Shown: positions 8,710 to 18,319 of the stretch, piece by piece
Layout of the letters: every line of letters starts with the position of its first letter
How positions within the stretch are numbered: the first letter of the stretch is position 1
Virus record (IMG/VR): IMGVR_UViG_3300021093_000075
Coordinates: 1 to 61,926 of that record
Origin: a virus
Length of the DNA stretch: 61,926 nucleotides
Reading direction: 5' to 3' (one strand)
Position numbers and translations under genes: made by a program
Notes under the pieces: model-generated
The model's input: only the letters and a program-made list of their open reading frames with translations
The model's database searches: none
Told to the model about the DNA's origin: nothing

Positions 8710-9604
8710 TCTTGCTGACGTTCTGCGTCGATTAGGCGTTGACGTTATTAGGGCAGGAGAAAAAGAAATATCTGCTCGATGCCCAGTCCACTTTAAGCGC
8801 ACTGGCAAGGAGGATAAGTCTCCGTCGTGGTCGATGAACGGCAATACCGGCTTGTGGATTTGTTACTCATGTGGAGCACGGGGAACTCTTTCACAACTTG
8901 TTTCTGAAATCACCGGGGAAACAGACTCCATCGTTGCGATTCATAAGTTTTTGATTACTAACAGTCTTAATCGGATATCAACTCCAAAGGTAGAAGAGAA
9001 AGCTGTACCCATTGATTGGTTTACGTTTAGCAAGTTTTCCGTACCATCAGATGCTCGACTACAGGAAAAGAACCTTGATAGGGAAGCAGTGCGTCGTTAC
9101 GGTATCCGGTGGGACACATCAACACAGTCATGGATCATTCCAATTGTTGCACCCACAGGAGAATTAATGGGTTGGCAATCTAAATCAAAGTCTCGAGTCC
9201 TTAACTATCCCACCGGCGTTTCTAAATCAAAAACTCTGTTTGGTCTTGACTCCATCAACTCAGGTACTTGTGTGTTGGTTGAGTCCCCTCTTGATGTGGT
9301 CAGGCTAAGCACAGTTATGGATGGGGTCTGTGGTCTTGCATCCTTTGGCGCACATATCAGCAAAAGCCAAATTGCCCTGCTTTCACTATATGTAAACAAG
9401 TTAGTTGTGGCCCTAGACAATGACGAAGCTGGCATTAACGCGGCAAAGAAATTAAAGCTTTCTCTCCCATCCTTTAAAAACCCTGTTACATGGTTAAGGT
9501 ATCGTCATACGTCTGTTAAGGATCTTGGTGACATGACGGACTCTGAGATCTACGAAGCAGTTACCGGTGCGTCAGTACTACCATGGTGGATCCCCAGTGT
9601 TTAA
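8675..9604 (+). CDS. DNA primase (zinc finger plus Toprim)
   Basis: The 309-residue protein has a CHC2-like zinc-binding domain with C36-P-V-H39 and C63-Y-S-C66. A Toprim domain follows: V-L-V-E-S-P-L-D-V-V near 198 gives the catalytic Glu, and A-L-D-N-D-E-A-G near 250 gives the DxD acidic pair. This is the compact form of DnaG-type primases seen in phages. AGGAG lies about 9 nt upstream of the ATG, and the gene overlaps the helicase end by 35 bp. Confidence 0.9.
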   Translation: MMTMTPTTGTTDLADVLRRLGVDVIRAGEKEISARCPVHFKRTGKEDKSPSWSMNGNTGLWICYSCGARGTLSQLVSEITGETDSIVAIHKFLITNSLNRISTPKVEEKAVPIDWFTFSKFSVPSDARLQEKNLDREAVRRYGIRWDTSTQSWIIPIVAPTGELMGWQSKSKSRVLNYPTGVSKSKTLFGLDSINSGTCVLVESPLDVVRLSTVMDGVCGLASFGAHISKSQIALLSLYVNKLVVALDNDEAGINAAKKLKLSLPSFKNPVTWLRYRHTSVKDLGDMTDSEIYEAVTGASVLPWWIPSV

Positions 9605-11138
9605 CGGAAAACTTTACCCATTCCAACAAGAGGCTGTCGACGCGATGGTCGAACGTGGGCAAATGCTTCTTGCCCTCGTCATGGGTGCTGGTAAGACGGT
9701 TACAACGCTGGCAGCCCTAGAACACCTACATGAGGGCAAAGAGATACAAAAAGCTCTCATTGTTGTCCCGGCAGCACTCAAGTATCAATGGCAACGAGAA
9801 ATACAAAAATTTACAGATGCCCATTCAACCGTTATTGATGGGGCTCAGTCAGCACGTATTGACCAATGGCGTAAATCAATTGGGTCTCGATATGTCATTG
9901 TCAACCCAGAGTCTTTAAAACGAGATCTTTCGTATTATTCAGAACACCGCTTTGACGCAATGGTTATTGACGAAGCGACAATGATTAAAACCCCCAGGTC
10001 CCAACGTTCGCGTATTCTAAAAAAGATTGGCAAGACCTACCACTATCGGTTCGCCCTTACTGGCCAACCCATTGAAAATCGTCCAGAGGAATTGTTTTCC
10101 ATTATGCAATTTGTTGATCCAAAACTATTAGGTGATTTTAAAACATTTGACCGGACATTTATTGTTAGAGACAAAATGTTTGGTAAGCCATTGCGTTACA
10201 GAAATCTTGACGTATTGAGTGAAACGTTAAAGACGACAATGATTCGTAAACGACGTGAAGACATTGCAGATCAGTTGCCCAAGATCATTCATTCAGTCAT
10301 CCCAGTTCCTTTTGATAAAGACGGGGCAAAGGCATACAGAATTATTGCCAAGGAACTACTTAACTCCATTCAAAAAGCCATTACATCATTTGGGCGTGGC
10401 TTTGACCTATGGACTCACTATTTTGGTCGACAAGACAAAACTGATCAGGGACGAATCATGTCACAAATTACCGCGCTACGTATGTTTTGCGACAACCCAG
10501 ATTTAGTTCAGTTGTCAGCCCACCTGTACGGAACCACTAACAATCAAGGTAGCGAATATGCTTATGAGCTCGTTAGTCGCGGTGTAATTGCTACACGAAT
10601 GAAATCACCTAAACTCGAGGTGCTTATTGAATACCTTGAAACTGTTCTTGCTGAAGATTCAAAGAACAAAGTTGTATTGTTTTCGTTTTATACCTACAAC
10701 TTGAAACTTATTCAAAAAGCAACAGCACATTTAACTAAAAGCGTTATTTTTGACGGAACAATGAATAACGCCCAACGAGATACAGCAAAACAATTGTTCA
10801 CCAATGACGAGTCTGTACGTTTGTTCCTATCCTCAGATGCCGGTGGCTATGGGTTGGATTTGCCCATTGCTAACTACCTAATTTCCTATGACCTGCCATG
10901 GAGCGCCGGTAAACTAGATCAGCGGGAATCTCGAATCATCAGGTTGTCATCCGAACACACCCACGTTAATATCGTGGCGTTGGTCATGGAAGGAAGCGTC
11001 GAAGAGCGTCAGTATGAAATGCTTCAAGAGAAGCGCAACATCAACAAAGCGTTCATTGACGGTGGATATGATTACAACAACAGTTATCAATTAACACTTG
11101 GAACACTCAGCGATTTTCTCAAAACAAGCGAGGTATAA
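9567..11138 (+). CDS. SNF2-family DNA helicase/ATPase
   Basis: This 523-residue superfamily 2 ATPase carries motif I (M-G-A-G-K-T), Ia (V-V-P-A-A-L-K-Y-Q-W), II as D-E-A-T, III (A-L-T-G-Q-P-I-E-N-R) and a C-terminal helicase domain ending in Q-R-E-S-R-I-I-R-L. Phage members of this family are thought to act in replication or recombination. The GTG at 9567 gives a 38-bp overlap with the primase; a GTG at 9597 with GGTGGA six bases before it is an equally plausible start. Confidence 0.85.
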   Translation: MRQYYHGGSPVFNGKLYPFQQEAVDAMVERGQMLLALVMGAGKTVTTLAALEHLHEGKEIQKALIVVPAALKYQWQREIQKFTDAHSTVIDGAQSARIDQWRKSIGSRYVIVNPESLKRDLSYYSEHRFDAMVIDEATMIKTPRSQRSRILKKIGKTYHYRFALTGQPIENRPEELFSIMQFVDPKLLGDFKTFDRTFIVRDKMFGKPLRYRNLDVLSETLKTTMIRKRREDIADQLPKIIHSVIPVPFDKDGAKAYRIIAKELLNSIQKAITSFGRGFDLWTHYFGRQDKTDQGRIMSQITALRMFCDNPDLVQLSAHLYGTTNNQGSEYAYELVSRGVIATRMKSPKLEVLIEYLETVLAEDSKNKVVLFSFYTYNLKLIQKATAHLTKSVIFDGTMNNAQRDTAKQLFTNDESVRLFLSSDAGGYGLDLPIANYLISYDLPWSAGKLDQRESRIIRLSSEHTHVNIVALVMEGSVEERQYEMLQEKRNINKAFIDGGYDYNNSYQLTLGTLSDFLKTSEV

Positions 11139-11139
11139 A

Positions 11140-11532
11140 ATGGCAGAAGTAGATAACGACTACATCAAGGGCCTTGTACGTGAGTACAAGAAAGCCAAAG
11201 AGATGATTGACGCTCTTGAAAAGCGCAACGCTGAGATGAAGACCAAACTGACAGACGCTCTTGTTGCCAATGGGTCCCCTGATAGTAACGGCCACCTATG
11301 GTTGACTCTTGATGACGTTGAGATCAAACGCGAGCGCCGCGTTAGTAAAGTATTTAATTCCGCTGCCGCTGAAGCATGGGCAAAACAAAACGGTCATTGG
11401 GATGTAGTAAAAGAAGTAGTCGAAGTACTAAACGAGGATAAGATCCTTGGGTTAGCGTGGCAAAATCCCGAATTGCAGGAACAGGTTAAATCCTTTTACA
11501 TGGAGAAAGAGTCTTGGGCACTGAAAGTATAG
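11140..11532 (+). CDS. Hypothetical protein with coiled-coil N-terminus
   Basis: The 130-residue product starts with a strongly charged helix (residues 1-45, rich in Lys and Glu) likely to form a coiled coil, followed by a small mixed domain. No function is recognised. The ATG at 11140 follows GCGAGGTATAAA and directly follows the SNF2 stop. Its last codons overlap the start of the next gene. Confidence 0.75.
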   Translation: MAEVDNDYIKGLVREYKKAKEMIDALEKRNAEMKTKLTDALVANGSPDSNGHLWLTLDDVEIKRERRVSKVFNSAAAEAWAKQNGHWDVVKEVVEVLNEDKILGLAWQNPELQEQVKSFYMEKESWALKV

Positions 11533-11948
11533 ATAACATTTTTGGGGATCTTCCCAACTATCCCGGTTCCAAAAAGCCAAAGAATAGAAAAGAGTACGAA
11601 ACTCTGGGAGACCCCTCTGCTAACGTAAAACCAACGTTTTACACCATGAACGGTGTGCGTATAGAGTTCTACACCGTAGGGCAACTGGCAAAGCTTTTGG
11701 GCCGACGACCAGTTACCGTGCGGGCGTGGGAAAGCCGGGGGCGAATTCCTCCCGCAACATACAGGAGCCCGATGCCGAAAGGAGAACAAATTCCTGGAAA
11801 AAAGACCCAGGGTCGTCGTCTTTACACTCGGGCGCAGGTAGAGTTGATCATCCAAGCAGTTGACAAATTCATTGGTGATGAACCAAGGCAGAGGTCAGCT
11901 AACTGGAATGAATTCAAGAAATACATCAAGCAACATTGGACAAAGTAA
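11514..11948 (+). CDS. MerR-like helix-turn-helix protein
   Basis: The 144-residue protein contains a MerR/excisionase-type winged helix at about residues 50-100: Y-T-V-G-Q-L-A-K-L-L-G-R, then T-V-R-A-W-E-S-R-G-R-I-P-P and R-L-Y-T. The TTG at 11514 is used because GGAGAAAGAG lies just upstream; the fold itself would survive an internal start. It could be a transcription regulator or a DNA-binding replication accessory protein. Confidence 0.75.
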   Translation: MGTESIDNIFGDLPNYPGSKKPKNRKEYETLGDPSANVKPTFYTMNGVRIEFYTVGQLAKLLGRRPVTVRAWESRGRIPPATYRSPMPKGEQIPGKKTQGRRLYTRAQVELIIQAVDKFIGDEPRQRSANWNEFKKYIKQHWTK

Positions 11949-11963
11949 CAAAGGACAAACGTC

Positions 11964-12680
11964 ATGCCAAACAAATACAATGAAGAGTTCGAGATTGACG
12001 ACACCGTCAACATGGAACAAATCACCGAAGCAGCAACCACCACGATGACAAAGAAGGCTCGGGTCGAAACTGCCCAACCCTCCACCGCATCAGCAGTGGC
12101 AATCATCCGACGTGGATGGGGAGCCGCACAAAAAGTGCAAGAGGCAACCACGCCTTACGCACAGCGCCTCAAGGTCACCGAAGATGTTCAAATCATCAAG
12201 TTCATTGAGGATGAGCCATACGCATCGTTCCGCACACACTGGGTCGAGCGCGAAGGCCAGAAGTCATTCATCTGCCTCAGCAACCACCCCGATGGATGCC
12301 CATTGTGCAAAGCCGGTCTCCGTGCCTCCAGCAAGTTCGCATTCAACGTGGCGCTGTTGGCCAGCAATGAGGAACCCGAAATCCGCTCATTGGAAGTCGG
12401 CGTTCGCCTCATTGACCAGCTCCGCAATTACCACAACGACCCCCGACAGGGACCGCTGTCCAAGCACTACTGGGCAATCTCACGCACCGGTAAGGGCGCT
12501 CAGACACAGACCCTTTTGCAGCTCGTTCGTGAGCGTGACCTTGAAGAGTTCAACCTTGAAGGGTTGACCGATGACAACATGTCGGTTTTGCGCAACAAGG
12601 CGTACTCATCCGACATCATTCAGGTTCCGTCGCACACCGATCTCTTGGAAATTGCGTCAGAGATAGTTCAAGCGGAATAA
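11964..12680 (+). CDS. Single-stranded DNA-binding-like protein with zinc motif
   Basis: The 238-residue protein has a disordered N-terminus (about 1-60) and a core beginning near P-Y-A-Q-R-L-K. A Cys/His cluster (F-I-C-L, then C-P-L-C-K-A-G) resembles the zinc site of T4 gp32-type OB-fold proteins. Its place directly before the DNA polymerase and near RecA supports a role in coating single-stranded DNA, as inferred from family layout. It is more G+C-rich than its neighbours. AAAGGACAAACGTC precedes the ATG. Confidence 0.65.
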   Translation: MPNKYNEEFEIDDTVNMEQITEAATTTMTKKARVETAQPSTASAVAIIRRGWGAAQKVQEATTPYAQRLKVTEDVQIIKFIEDEPYASFRTHWVEREGQKSFICLSNHPDGCPLCKAGLRASSKFAFNVALLASNEEPEIRSLEVGVRLIDQLRNYHNDPRQGPLSKHYWAISRTGKGAQTQTLLQLVRERDLEEFNLEGLTDDNMSVLRNKAYSSDIIQVPSHTDLLEIASEIVQAE

Positions 12681-12683
12681 TTC

Positions 12684-14726
12684 ATGGCCCTAACGGTTCA
12701 TACCGTTTCCGAAATCAACGAGATTGTTTCTGAAATACAAAAAGTTGGGGCATTCTCATTTGATATCGAGTCACGTGGGGTTCTTGAGCGTCATCCTGAT
12801 GTAATGGAGCATTTTGAAAAAGAATGTTCCGATCACATCAAAACGCTTAAGAACCCCAGTGCCGACATTGTTGCACGTTCTACAGAAGTCATACACCAGC
12901 GATATTTATCTCAGTTGGCACTTGATCCAAAACGCAATGAAGTCTTTTGGATTGGTCTTGCAACTGCTGAACAGTCGTGGGCAATTCCTATGGGTCACAA
13001 GGTAGGAAAACTAATTGCTCCAGAAGAACGAGGCGACGGTTCCACTATTCCACCGCCCGGGCATCGCAAGGTTTTGAAAGATGGAACTGAGTCTCTTGCT
13101 AAAGCCAAGTACGTAATCCCTGCCACGTTTGAACCAGCACCTCAACAACTTGACCGTTTTGAAGTATTTGAATACCTACGGCCATTGTTTTTTAGTGAGT
13201 GTTTAAAGATCAACCACAACGTCAAGTTTGACGCACGATCTATTCAAAAGTACTACGGTTCTTTACCGTCAAAACCTTATTGCGACACAATGGTGCTACA
13301 GCACATTTGTGACGAAAACATTAGTAGTTTCTCACTTGTCAGCCTTATTCAACATAACTTTGCCAACCACAACGCCTACCGCGAGGGAAAGATCGGTAAA
13401 AACATTGACAGTGTTCCCTTCGACGTGGCAGCCCGGTATGTTCATTTAGATGCACGGTGGGCATGGCTTACCTATAAAAAACTTATTGCCAAAATTAAGA
13501 TTGACTGCCCCCTTATTCCAGTCCTAGAAAAGGACATGGAGTTGTTGTATGTGATTATGCATATGGAAGAAGAGGGCATTTCCGTTGATCACCATTCACT
13601 CAAGTCCTTGCGTAAGGAACTTGACAGCAAACTTAAAGACACGTTGTTGGCTATTTCAGAAATCGCTTACCCTGGGTTTAACCCAGACTCAAATAAGGAA
13701 AAACAACAGTTTCTTTTTAACAAAAAGAGACAGGGTGGTCTTGGTCTCAAGCCACCTAAGAAAACACCAAATAACGCACCATCTGTGGATAGTGAGTCTT
13801 TGGAAAAACTTCGGGGTAAGCACCCTATTGTCCCTCTCTTACTTGAGTGGCAAGAGTTACAAAAACTTAAGTCCACTTACGTTGAGGGTCTTATTCCAAA
13901 ACTAAATAAGGGAAAACTTCACCCATCATTTCATTTGCACAGGACTGCAACAGGTCGATTGTCATCTTCAGACCCCAACCTTCAGAACATTCCGAGAGAG
14001 TCAACAGTAAGAAAACTCTTTGTACCACCGGAAGGGTACAGGATGTTAGTTGCCGACTATGACCAAATTGAACTGCGAGTCATGGCCATGTTTAGTCAAG
14101 ACAAAGAACTACTTCGTATTTTTAACGAAGGCATAGACATTCACACCGCCACCGCCGCAGCCGTATTTAAAAAACCACTAGAACAAGTAACCTCAGAAGA
14201 ACGACAGATAGGTAAAGGAGTCAATTTCCTTACCGCCTACGGCGGTGGGTATGCCAAACTTGCTAGGACCACAGGTATTAGTGATGAGCATGCCCAAAAT
14301 ATCATGGCTGCATATAGGAAAAGTTTTAAAGGGCTTACTCAGTGGAAGAACAAAGTAATTGCCGTAGCCCAAAAGAAAGGATATGTAACCACCTTGAGTG
14401 GTCGCCGTAGAAGGCTTATTGATATTACGTCGTCAGATCAAGAGAAGGTTTCGAGGGCAGAACGCCAAGCAGTTAACGCGGTTATTCAAGGATCTGCCGC
14501 AGATATATGCAAAGACGCAATGATTGAGGTGTTTTCTGTATTTAAGAACACAAAATCAAAACTTGTTGTGCAGGTTCACGACGAACTTATAGCAGTTTCT
14601 CCTGAAGATGAAGACGTTCAAGAACTTTTTATAAACGCCATGGGTCATAACCGATCTATTATGGGTGTGTCACTTAAAGTATCGTGTCACACGGCACGTA
14701 GCTGGTCGGAGGCTAAAGGCAAATGA
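12684..14726 (+). CDS. Family A DNA polymerase with 3'-5' exonuclease domain
   Basis: The 680-residue protein is a complete Pol I-type replicative polymerase. Exonuclease motifs are F-D27-I-E29 (Exo I), N-H-N-V-K-F-D-A (Exo II) and Y-V-H-L-D-A-R (Exo III). Polymerase motifs are T-G-R-L-S-S-S-D-P-N-L-Q-N-I-P, motif A (V-A-D-Y-D-Q-I-E-L-R), motif B (R-Q-I-G-K-G-V-N-F-L-T-A-Y-G) and motif C (Q-V-H-D-E-L). The motif B aromatic is Phe, the residue associated with dideoxynucleotide discrimination. There is no 5' nuclease domain. An insert lies between Exo I and Exo II. Confidence 0.95.
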   Translation: MALTVHTVSEINEIVSEIQKVGAFSFDIESRGVLERHPDVMEHFEKECSDHIKTLKNPSADIVARSTEVIHQRYLSQLALDPKRNEVFWIGLATAEQSWAIPMGHKVGKLIAPEERGDGSTIPPPGHRKVLKDGTESLAKAKYVIPATFEPAPQQLDRFEVFEYLRPLFFSECLKINHNVKFDARSIQKYYGSLPSKPYCDTMVLQHICDENISSFSLVSLIQHNFANHNAYREGKIGKNIDSVPFDVAARYVHLDARWAWLTYKKLIAKIKIDCPLIPVLEKDMELLYVIMHMEEEGISVDHHSLKSLRKELDSKLKDTLLAISEIAYPGFNPDSNKEKQQFLFNKKRQGGLGLKPPKKTPNNAPSVDSESLEKLRGKHPIVPLLLEWQELQKLKSTYVEGLIPKLNKGKLHPSFHLHRTATGRLSSSDPNLQNIPRESTVRKLFVPPEGYRMLVADYDQIELRVMAMFSQDKELLRIFNEGIDIHTATAAAVFKKPLEQVTSEERQIGKGVNFLTAYGGGYAKLARTTGISDEHAQNIMAAYRKSFKGLTQWKNKVIAVAQKKGYVTTLSGRRRRLIDITSSDQEKVSRAERQAVNAVIQGSAADICKDAMIEVFSVFKNTKSKLVVQVHDELIAVSPEDEDVQELFINAMGHNRSIMGVSLKVSCHTARSWSEAKGK

Positions 14727-15088
14727 AGCACATCATTGATAAGAGAAATTTTTATCTCATGCTCTCCTTGTACCTTGGTCAGGACATTGCATATAAACAT
14801 GGTTTTACCGGCACATCAGACGATGTTAAAGAAAAAGAACAAGAGTGGATTTCTAATCAATGGGAAATGCTGTATGAACTTGGGGTCTTTAACGAAGTTG
14901 TTGAATCGGTAGAATGGTTTTCTGAAGTGCTGACCAAAGGCATGATCGACTCCGACGACGATATGCCACAAACTGAGGCACTGGTTGAGCAGACCAAAAC
15001 AATTATCCTTGCCTACGGCGTTGCCCTGGTTCAAAAGTTGCTTATGAACGAAAAGATTGCATTATTAGGAGAAGTGGTGGTGGAATGA
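14723..15088 (+). CDS. Hypothetical helical protein after the polymerase
   Basis: The 121-residue, mostly helical, acidic protein is not recognised. It overlaps the polymerase stop (ATGA) and the next gene's start (ATGA), so it is coupled within the replication operon. Its only tryptophans cluster in the middle (residues about 38-72). Confidence 0.7.
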   Translation: MKHIIDKRNFYLMLSLYLGQDIAYKHGFTGTSDDVKEKEQEWISNQWEMLYELGVFNEVVESVEWFSEVLTKGMIDSDDDMPQTEALVEQTKTIILAYGVALVQKLLMNEKIALLGEVVVE

Positions 15089-15447
15089 GTTCCTGGTGGG
15101 AAAAGAAATTAAATGGCGATACCGAGTCGACTAAAGCTTCGTTACCGCCCACAACGCATAGGCCGGTATTGCCTGTGTTCACTCAGCAAACGACTACACC
15201 GTCACGCACCACCGTCGTACAGCAGGATCCAACAGGACAGACTACGATGGGCACGGCAATTAGAACATGGAAAGGTGGGGAAGCCCACCGACGAGATGGC
15301 AACTTGACTTGTCCTAATTGTGGAAGTAAGAATGTATTTAGTCGCTCAAACAGTGGGTTATCTACAAACCCACCAGCCCCGCGGTGTTTTGAGTGCGGGT
15401 GGAATGGGCTTTACAGACAAGCGGATCAGTCATCATGGGCAGTATAA
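15085..15447 (+). CDS. Zinc-ribbon protein with disordered N-terminus
   Basis: The 120-residue protein has a Thr/Pro/Gln-rich N-terminal 65 residues, then a C-terminal zinc ribbon: C-P-N-C-G-S near residue 75 and C-F-E-C-G-W near 102. It precedes RecA in the same operon. A DNA-binding or adaptor role is plausible but not shown. TTAGGAGAAGTGG lies before the ATG. Confidence 0.75.
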   Translation: MSSWWEKKLNGDTESTKASLPPTTHRPVLPVFTQQTTTPSRTTVVQQDPTGQTTMGTAIRTWKGGEAHRRDGNLTCPNCGSKNVFSRSNSGLSTNPPAPRCFECGWNGLYRQADQSSWAV

Positions 15448-15456
15448 GGAGCACAA

Positions 15457-16482
15457 ATGGATCAACAACAGTGGGCAAGTCTTAAGGACATCGTTGCCGG
15501 AGTTAACAAGAACTTAGGAGAATCTTGCGTCATCCTTGGCAGTGATATGCAACCGGCCTTGCCGCGCATCACCACCGGAATCTTGGCGTATGACCTCATG
15601 CTTGGTGGAGGGTGGCCCACCAATCAGTGGAGCGAAATTGTTGGAGATGAGTCGTCTGGAAAGACAGCTATTGCCCTTCGCACTATTGCCGCCAATCAAC
15701 AACTTGACCCTGAGTGGACTGCTGTATGGGTTGCCGCTGAAGAGTTTGTTCCAAGCTACGCCCTAGCCATCGGTGTTGACTTGTCTAGGTTATGGATAGT
15801 TGAAACCAATTTGATGGAACATGCCTATAACCTTGTGTTGGAAGTTATGGCCAATCGAGCCGCTGACTGTGTCGTTATTGACTCTCTTCCGGCTCTTGTT
15901 CCATCCACCGAGTCTGAAAAGTCGATGGATGAGTTTACCGTTGGTCTTGGTGCTCGAGTTACATCTAAGTTTTTTAGAAAGGCATCTGAGGCCCAAAAGC
16001 GTTCCATGATTCACAAAGAACGTTCCTGTGTTGGCATTATGATCAATCAGTGGCGTGACAAGATCGGTGTGCTATGGGGAGATCCACGCACCACCCCCGG
16101 CGGTAAAGCAAAGAACTTCCATTACTTTACGCGTGTTGAGGTAAAGCGTGATGAGTGGATAAAAGAAAAAGATGAAATTGTGGGCCAGAGCATCAAAGCC
16201 AGAACCCTGAAGAACAAGACCTATCGACCATCACAGGTTGCTGTTGTTGATTTCTATTTTACGGAGCACCATGGTTTTTCCCTTGGGTCATTTGATGTAG
16301 TAAAGGACATGATTAACATTGCCACAGTTGTAGAAATCATCACTCGTTCTGGTGCTTACTACTCATATGGAAAAGAACGTTGGCAGGGTAAAGACAAGAT
16401 GATTGCCGCTTTCCGTGAGGATGTGACAATGCAAAAAAAACTTAAAGTAGACGTTGAAAAGCACTTTGGCATTAAGCGATGA
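15457..16482 (+). CDS. RecA/UvsX-like recombinase
   Basis: The 341-residue protein has the RecA core: Walker A G63-D-E-S-S-G-K-T70, a catalytic Glu in the A-A-E-E-F stretch near 95, and Walker B C-V-V-I-D-S-L-P near 140. The C-terminal portion is a phage-type variant. It would form filaments on single-stranded DNA for recombination-dependent replication and repair, together with the nuclease genes that follow. AAGGAGCACAA precedes the ATG. Confidence 0.9.
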   Translation: MDQQQWASLKDIVAGVNKNLGESCVILGSDMQPALPRITTGILAYDLMLGGGWPTNQWSEIVGDESSGKTAIALRTIAANQQLDPEWTAVWVAAEEFVPSYALAIGVDLSRLWIVETNLMEHAYNLVLEVMANRAADCVVIDSLPALVPSTESEKSMDEFTVGLGARVTSKFFRKASEAQKRSMIHKERSCVGIMINQWRDKIGVLWGDPRTTPGGKAKNFHYFTRVEVKRDEWIKEKDEIVGQSIKARTLKNKTYRPSQVAVVDFYFTEHHGFSLGSFDVVKDMINIATVVEIITRSGAYYSYGKERWQGKDKMIAAFREDVTMQKKLKVDVEKHFGIKR

Positions 16483-16811
16483 TTTTAGGACGAGACCCAG
16501 ATAAGACCAGAAAACTCCTGAAGAAGTCAAAGAAGCAGGAGGTTAGAACGGCTGACACCTATAAGGGGTCCCGCAACGCCCGGTCAGGTGCTGGTTGGAT
16601 GCGCAAGAACGATGTACGTAGCCATAACTTTTTGATTGAGAACAAGTTGACCGCCAACATCAAGGGGATAACCTTAAAATCTATGGATTTAGTTGAACTT
16701 CGAGAACGTGCAATTTTAGAGGATCGCACCCCTGTACTACAGTTTGATTGCGGTGGGCGCAGGTACGTTGTTCTTGCCGAAGACGATTTTCTGGAGATGA
16801 TCAGTGAGTAA
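16479..16811 (+). CDS. Putative PD-(D/E)XK-like endonuclease / resolvase
   Basis: The 110-residue basic protein contains G-S-R-N-A-R-S-G-A-G-W, then K-N-D-V-R-S-H-N-F-L-I-E-N-K-L-T, an arrangement like the D-...-E-x-K active site of small phage Holliday-junction resolvases. A hydrophobic strand (Y-V-V-L-A) follows. It lies between RecA and a Cas4-like nuclease, coupled by ATGA at its start. The nuclease assignment is from motif pattern only. Confidence 0.5.
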   Translation: MILGRDPDKTRKLLKKSKKQEVRTADTYKGSRNARSGAGWMRKNDVRSHNFLIENKLTANIKGITLKSMDLVELRERAILEDRTPVLQFDCGGRRYVVLAEDDFLEMISE

Positions 16812-17667
16812 CAGTGAGTCCTACAAAAAGTTGTTGACAATGTCGGGGGATGTTCTCCCTGTCGTAGCAGTTCAGATGCTGCGTAATCAAGAAGTTCGAG
16901 ATGCCAAACGAGATTTTATGCATCTACATCCAAGTGAGTTGTCCAAAAAAGATTGGTGTCCACGAGCATCCTGGTACACCATCTCATCTGAGGAAAAGCC
17001 CCCAACAAAACCCATGTCCTATCAGCGTTTAAATATCTTTGCTGAAGGTCACGCCATCCATAGCAAGTGGCAAAAATGGATGTGGGAAGCAGGAGTGTTG
17101 GAAGGGCAATGGGGTTGTCAAGACTGCCAACATGAATGGTGGGATATTTCTCCAAAGACATGTCCAAAGTGCTCCAGTCACAAAATTTACTATCGAGAAA
17201 TTCCACTTAAAGACGACAAGTACATGATCCTTGGACACGCCGATGGCATTTTTACTAGCGGTAAAAAAAGGGCACTCATTGAAATCAAATCAGTGGGTAT
17301 GGGAACGATACGTATGGAGGCCCCAGATATTCATAAACAATACGCGGATGGAACACTTACCTACGATGGTGTGTGGAAGTCACTACGTCAACCGTTTGCC
17401 ACACATATTCGCCAAGGCATGTTGTACATGCACGTTACCGGCATTCATAAATTAATTTTTATCTATGAGTGGAAGGCTTCCCAAGAAGTCAAAGAGTTTT
17501 CTATTGAGTTCATGCCGGAACTCATTAAACCCATACTTGACAATTGTTCCAAGGTAATGGATGCTTTGGAGGATGGTATCCCGCCAGAGCGGCCAGCCTG
17601 GGCTGAAGAACAAACCCACACAACCTGCAAAAACTGTCACTACAAAGAAAGGTGCTGGAAAGCGTGA
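16804..17667 (+). CDS. Cas4/RecB-like PD-(D/E)XK exonuclease
   Basis: The 287-residue protein has the Cas4-type layout. An N-terminal cysteine lies in W-C-P-R-A-S-W-Y, and a nuclease core includes H-A-D-G and I-E-I-K-S. The C-terminal cysteine cluster C-K-N-C-x5-C would complete a four-cysteine Fe-S site with the N-terminal Cys. An extra zinc-ribbon-like insert (C-Q-D-C ... C-P-K-C-S) lies near residues 100-122. Such nucleases process DNA ends in phage recombination. There is no CRISPR array in the window. The GTG start overlaps the preceding gene. Confidence 0.85.
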   Translation: MSNSESYKKLLTMSGDVLPVVAVQMLRNQEVRDAKRDFMHLHPSELSKKDWCPRASWYTISSEEKPPTKPMSYQRLNIFAEGHAIHSKWQKWMWEAGVLEGQWGCQDCQHEWWDISPKTCPKCSSHKIYYREIPLKDDKYMILGHADGIFTSGKKRALIEIKSVGMGTIRMEAPDIHKQYADGTLTYDGVWKSLRQPFATHIRQGMLYMHVTGIHKLIFIYEWKASQEVKEFSIEFMPELIKPILDNCSKVMDALEDGIPPERPAWAEEQTHTTCKNCHYKERCWKA

Positions 17668-18158
17668 GTGTCATGTCAATTGAAACCCTTGAAGAAGAGT
17701 ACGGAAATTTTCATCAACATTTTTCGTTGCCGACTAAACCCGGCAATGAAATTCCAGATATTCCATTTAACCTTGATGATTTGACCGATTCGGAGTTAAT
17801 GAAGTATTACGCCCAATACACGGCTTGGCTTAACTACGCAAAGTCACAGTTAGTTCTTGCCGAGATTGCAGAAGAGAGCTTTTCCAACGATCTAGATTTT
17901 GCCAAAGCCACTACGTTGATTAATCAGTGGGATACCAAAATCAAAGGTGAGTTAGTCACTATTGCTAAGGCGAAAAGCAGTGTGTCAGAAACTGTAGTGA
18001 GCGCCCAAAACGCCTATACAAAAGCCCGTGCGTACCGAAAACTTGTTGATACAGTATTTGATCGATGTGAACGTGGCTCTCATCTCCTGTCAAGGGAACT
18101 GAGTCGTCGTATTAGTATTGTTCCGCACGAAAAGAAACTGTATAAATACATACCATGA
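17664..18158 (+). CDS. Hypothetical helical protein
   Basis: The protein is about 164 residues long, rich in helices, with a coiled-coil-like middle (residues about 50-130). It is not recognised. The GTG at 17664 overlaps the preceding stop; an ATG at 17673 is the main alternative. The stop overlaps the next start as ATGA. Confidence 0.7.
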   Translation: MSVMSIETLEEEYGNFHQHFSLPTKPGNEIPDIPFNLDDLTDSELMKYYAQYTAWLNYAKSQLVLAEIAEESFSNDLDFAKATTLINQWDTKIKGELVTIAKAKSSVSETVVSAQNAYTKARAYRKLVDTVFDRCERGSHLLSRELSRRISIVPHEKKLYKYIP

Positions 18159-18319
18159 TCAAAGTTAGGTGTCTAAAGTGCGGAACGATAGTTGAGCACA
18201 ACCCCCGTCAAATAACGGGTTGCGGTTGTGACCCAGATGCACCGACCTGGGTGTACATCGAAACCGATGGTCGTATTCGTGGGTTTAGTCAAGCTGAGTG
18301 GGAAAAGATCGATGGGTAA
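18155..18319 (+). CDS. 54-residue zinc-ribbon miniprotein
   Basis: The short protein has C-L-K-C-G at residues 6-10 and C-G-C at 23-25, a small zinc-binding pattern, and an E-T-D-G-R-I-R-G-F beta turn. It overlaps both neighbours (ATGA upstream, 8 bp downstream), which argues that it is translated. Confidence 0.65.
   Translation: MIKVRCLKCGTIVEHNPRQITGCGCDPDAPTWVYIETDGRIRGFSQAEWEKIDG

Noticed and set aside
16804-17667. Cas4-like gene as evidence of a CRISPR system
   Set aside because: No repeat-spacer array or other cas gene is present; Cas4/RecB-like nucleases are common in phage recombination modules.
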